Below, one piece after another: positions 32,077-32,830 of a stretch of 32,830 nucleotides of DNA. The notes beneath the pieces are model-generated. The model searched no databases. It was not told the DNA's origin and saw nothing but the letters and a program-made list of their open reading frames with translations. The translations under genes were made by a program, and so were the position numbers. The stretch's first letter is position 1, and every line of letters begins with the position of its first letter. The DNA is from Chloroflexi bacterium UBA6622 (lineage in GTDB: Bacteria; Chloroflexota; UBA11872), in assembly GCA_002433065.1 (NCBI GenBank), contig DJHK01000011.1, forward strand, positions 1 through 32,830. Direction: 5' to 3'.

Positions 32077-32631
32077 ATGACCCATCGTGCAGTAGTGTCG
32101 TTGCTCGACGCCGATCACGAGATGGCGGTACGCCGGATCTGGGACCGCCTTGCGGGGCATGGCCTCGAGGCTGATTTGTGGGTGACCCCGATTCCACATA
32201 TCACGTATCACGTGGCGGGTGCCTACCCGGACAATATGGTGGAGAACCTGAGCTTGGTCGCCGGAGAGACGCGTCCATTCAGGATTCGTACAGCAGGCCT
32301 GGGTATGTTTCCAGGAGAGAGCCCGGTGATATACCTTTCGGTGGTTCGCAGCGAAGTCGTGGATCAGGTCCACGGCCGAATCTGGGAGTCGATGGAGCAC
32401 ACGGCTGATGGAGTTAACAACCTATACAGCCCACCACTGTGGGTTCCCCACATCACGATTGGACAAGTGCGAGGGTTGGGGTCCGCCACGGTCGATGCCT
32501 TGACGACCGTTGTCTCAGATTTGGGTCCGTGGGAAATCAACCTCGCTGAACTCGCTGTGATTGAAGGCGCTGGGCCAGATGCTCGGACACGTGCCCGGAT
32601 ACCGTTCGGCTCGATTGATTCAGAGGCCTAG
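32077..32631 (+). CDS. 2H phosphoesterase (2'-5' RNA ligase-like) protein
   Basis: The 184-residue protein has two HxT motifs, PHITYH (His41, Thr43) and PHITIG (His125, Thr127), the hallmark of the 2H phosphoesterase superfamily. Members include 2'-5' RNA ligases and cyclic phosphodiesterases. The pseudo-symmetric halves and length are normal for the family. No Shine-Dalgarno precedes the ATG, and TAAATA at 32056-32061 suggests a short leader of about nine bases. The substrate is not readable. Confidence 0.85.
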   Translation: MTHRAVVSLLDADHEMAVRRIWDRLAGHGLEADLWVTPIPHITYHVAGAYPDNMVENLSLVAGETRPFRIRTAGLGMFPGESPVIYLSVVRSEVVDQVHGRIWESMEHTADGVNNLYSPPLWVPHITIGQVRGLGSATVDALTTVVSDLGPWEINLAELAVIEGAGPDARTRARIPFGSIDSEA

Positions 32632-32660
32632 GACCGGGTTTTCTACGCGGCCTCACCAAA

Positions 32661-32714
32661 AGCATCGGGACGGCTACCCCCGATTGTGGGTGGTAGCCGT
32701 CCCGGATGTTTTTT
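32661..32714 (+). terminator. Strong Rho-independent terminator
   Basis: A perfect 13-bp stem, CGGGACGGCTACC at 32666-32678 with GGTAGCCGTCCCG at 32692-32704, is followed by a T-run at 32709-32714. AAAA just upstream would also give a short U-run on the other strand, so it may work in both directions between the 2H gene and the convergent RNA-binding gene. Confidence 0.88.
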
Positions 32715-32773
32715 AATGGAACGGGCTTGCCGGCTAGTTGATGTCTAAAGGCCTGACCCGTGAGCGTCGTGGA

Positions 32774-32830
32774 CTAGTAACGACCGCCGCCGCCGTAGCC
32801 ACCGTTACCGCCGCCGTAGCCACCGCCACC
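32774..32830 (-). CDS. RNA-binding protein, Gly/Tyr-rich C-terminal tail (partial)
   Basis: The minus strand reads GGGGYGGGNGGYGGGGRY and a TAG. This Gly-rich tail is typical of small RRM proteins of cyanobacteria and Chloroflexota, where it follows an RNA-recognition motif. The RRM itself would lie outside the window, so the assignment is inference from the tail. Other Gly-rich proteins are possible. Confidence 0.55.
   Translation of the reverse strand, partial: GGGGYGGGNGGYGGGGRY

Noticed and set aside
32200..32225. ATATCACGTATCACGTGG resembling a second parS
   Set aside because: It contains only a CACGTG core within the 2H gene; the GTTTCACGTGAAAC palindrome is not matched.

Overview
The window reads as a moderately GC-rich bacterial chromosome segment carrying the replication-origin neighbourhood (dnaA, parA, parB, a parS site and DnaA boxes) embedded among sugar and polysaccharide catabolism genes. 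The gene mix suggests Chloroflexota, perhaps a SAR202-like or related marine/soil lineage. It includes a mannonate-dehydratase-like enzyme, Gfo/Idh/MocA oxidoreductases, GH127 and GH43-like proteins, a sulfatase remnant, secreted modules with GFP/GYP...QYF repeats, Thr/Pro-rich secreted proteins and an RNA-binding protein with a Gly/Tyr tail. The taxonomic assignment is inference; no rRNA or tRNA gene was seen.

Layout. Positions 1-4440 hold the end of a hydroxyacid dehydrogenase, a two-domain sulfurtransferase, a mannonate-dehydratase-like enzyme, a Gfo/Idh oxidoreductase, a small helical protein, a tandem-HTH regulator and a dead sulfatase start. Positions 4517-10680 are all on the minus strand: dnaA, parA, parB, a rhomboid protease, a small tail-anchored protein and a secreted beta-propeller. 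A parS site lies between parB and the rhomboid gene. The dnaA-parA gap looks like an oriC (perfect DnaA box plus AT-rich tract), and the dnaA upstream region holds a six-copy GTTTGG motif array. Positions 11059-16044 hold a DedA-type membrane protein and two envelope genes, a class A PBP and a LysM/SH3 protein.

Positions 16059-24860 are a carbohydrate block: acetyl-xylan-esterase-like hydrolase, sugar isomerase/epimerase, GH43-like lipoprotein, GH127 enzyme and GH43-like protein. Interspersed are a GIY-YIG-like gene, a TPR reading frame with no ordinary start, an rRNA pseudouridine synthase and an aldo/keto reductase. Positions 25054-32830 hold a TerC transporter, glyoxalase-fold protein, hydroxyacid dehydrogenase, lipid acyltransferase, small lipoprotein, DEAD-box helicase, Rid-family protein, second Gfo/Idh enzyme, 2H phosphoesterase and the tail of an RNA-binding protein.

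The most unusual signals are these: dnaA, the DEAD-box helicase and the secreted propeller gene have no ATG, GTG or TTG codon where their proteins should begin, but do have CTG or ATC behind Shine-Dalgarno-like sequences; the GTTTGG array upstream of dnaA; a likely oriC; a rhomboid protease coupled to a small single-span protein; and two gene remnants. Motif positions were read by eye; no homology search was run.
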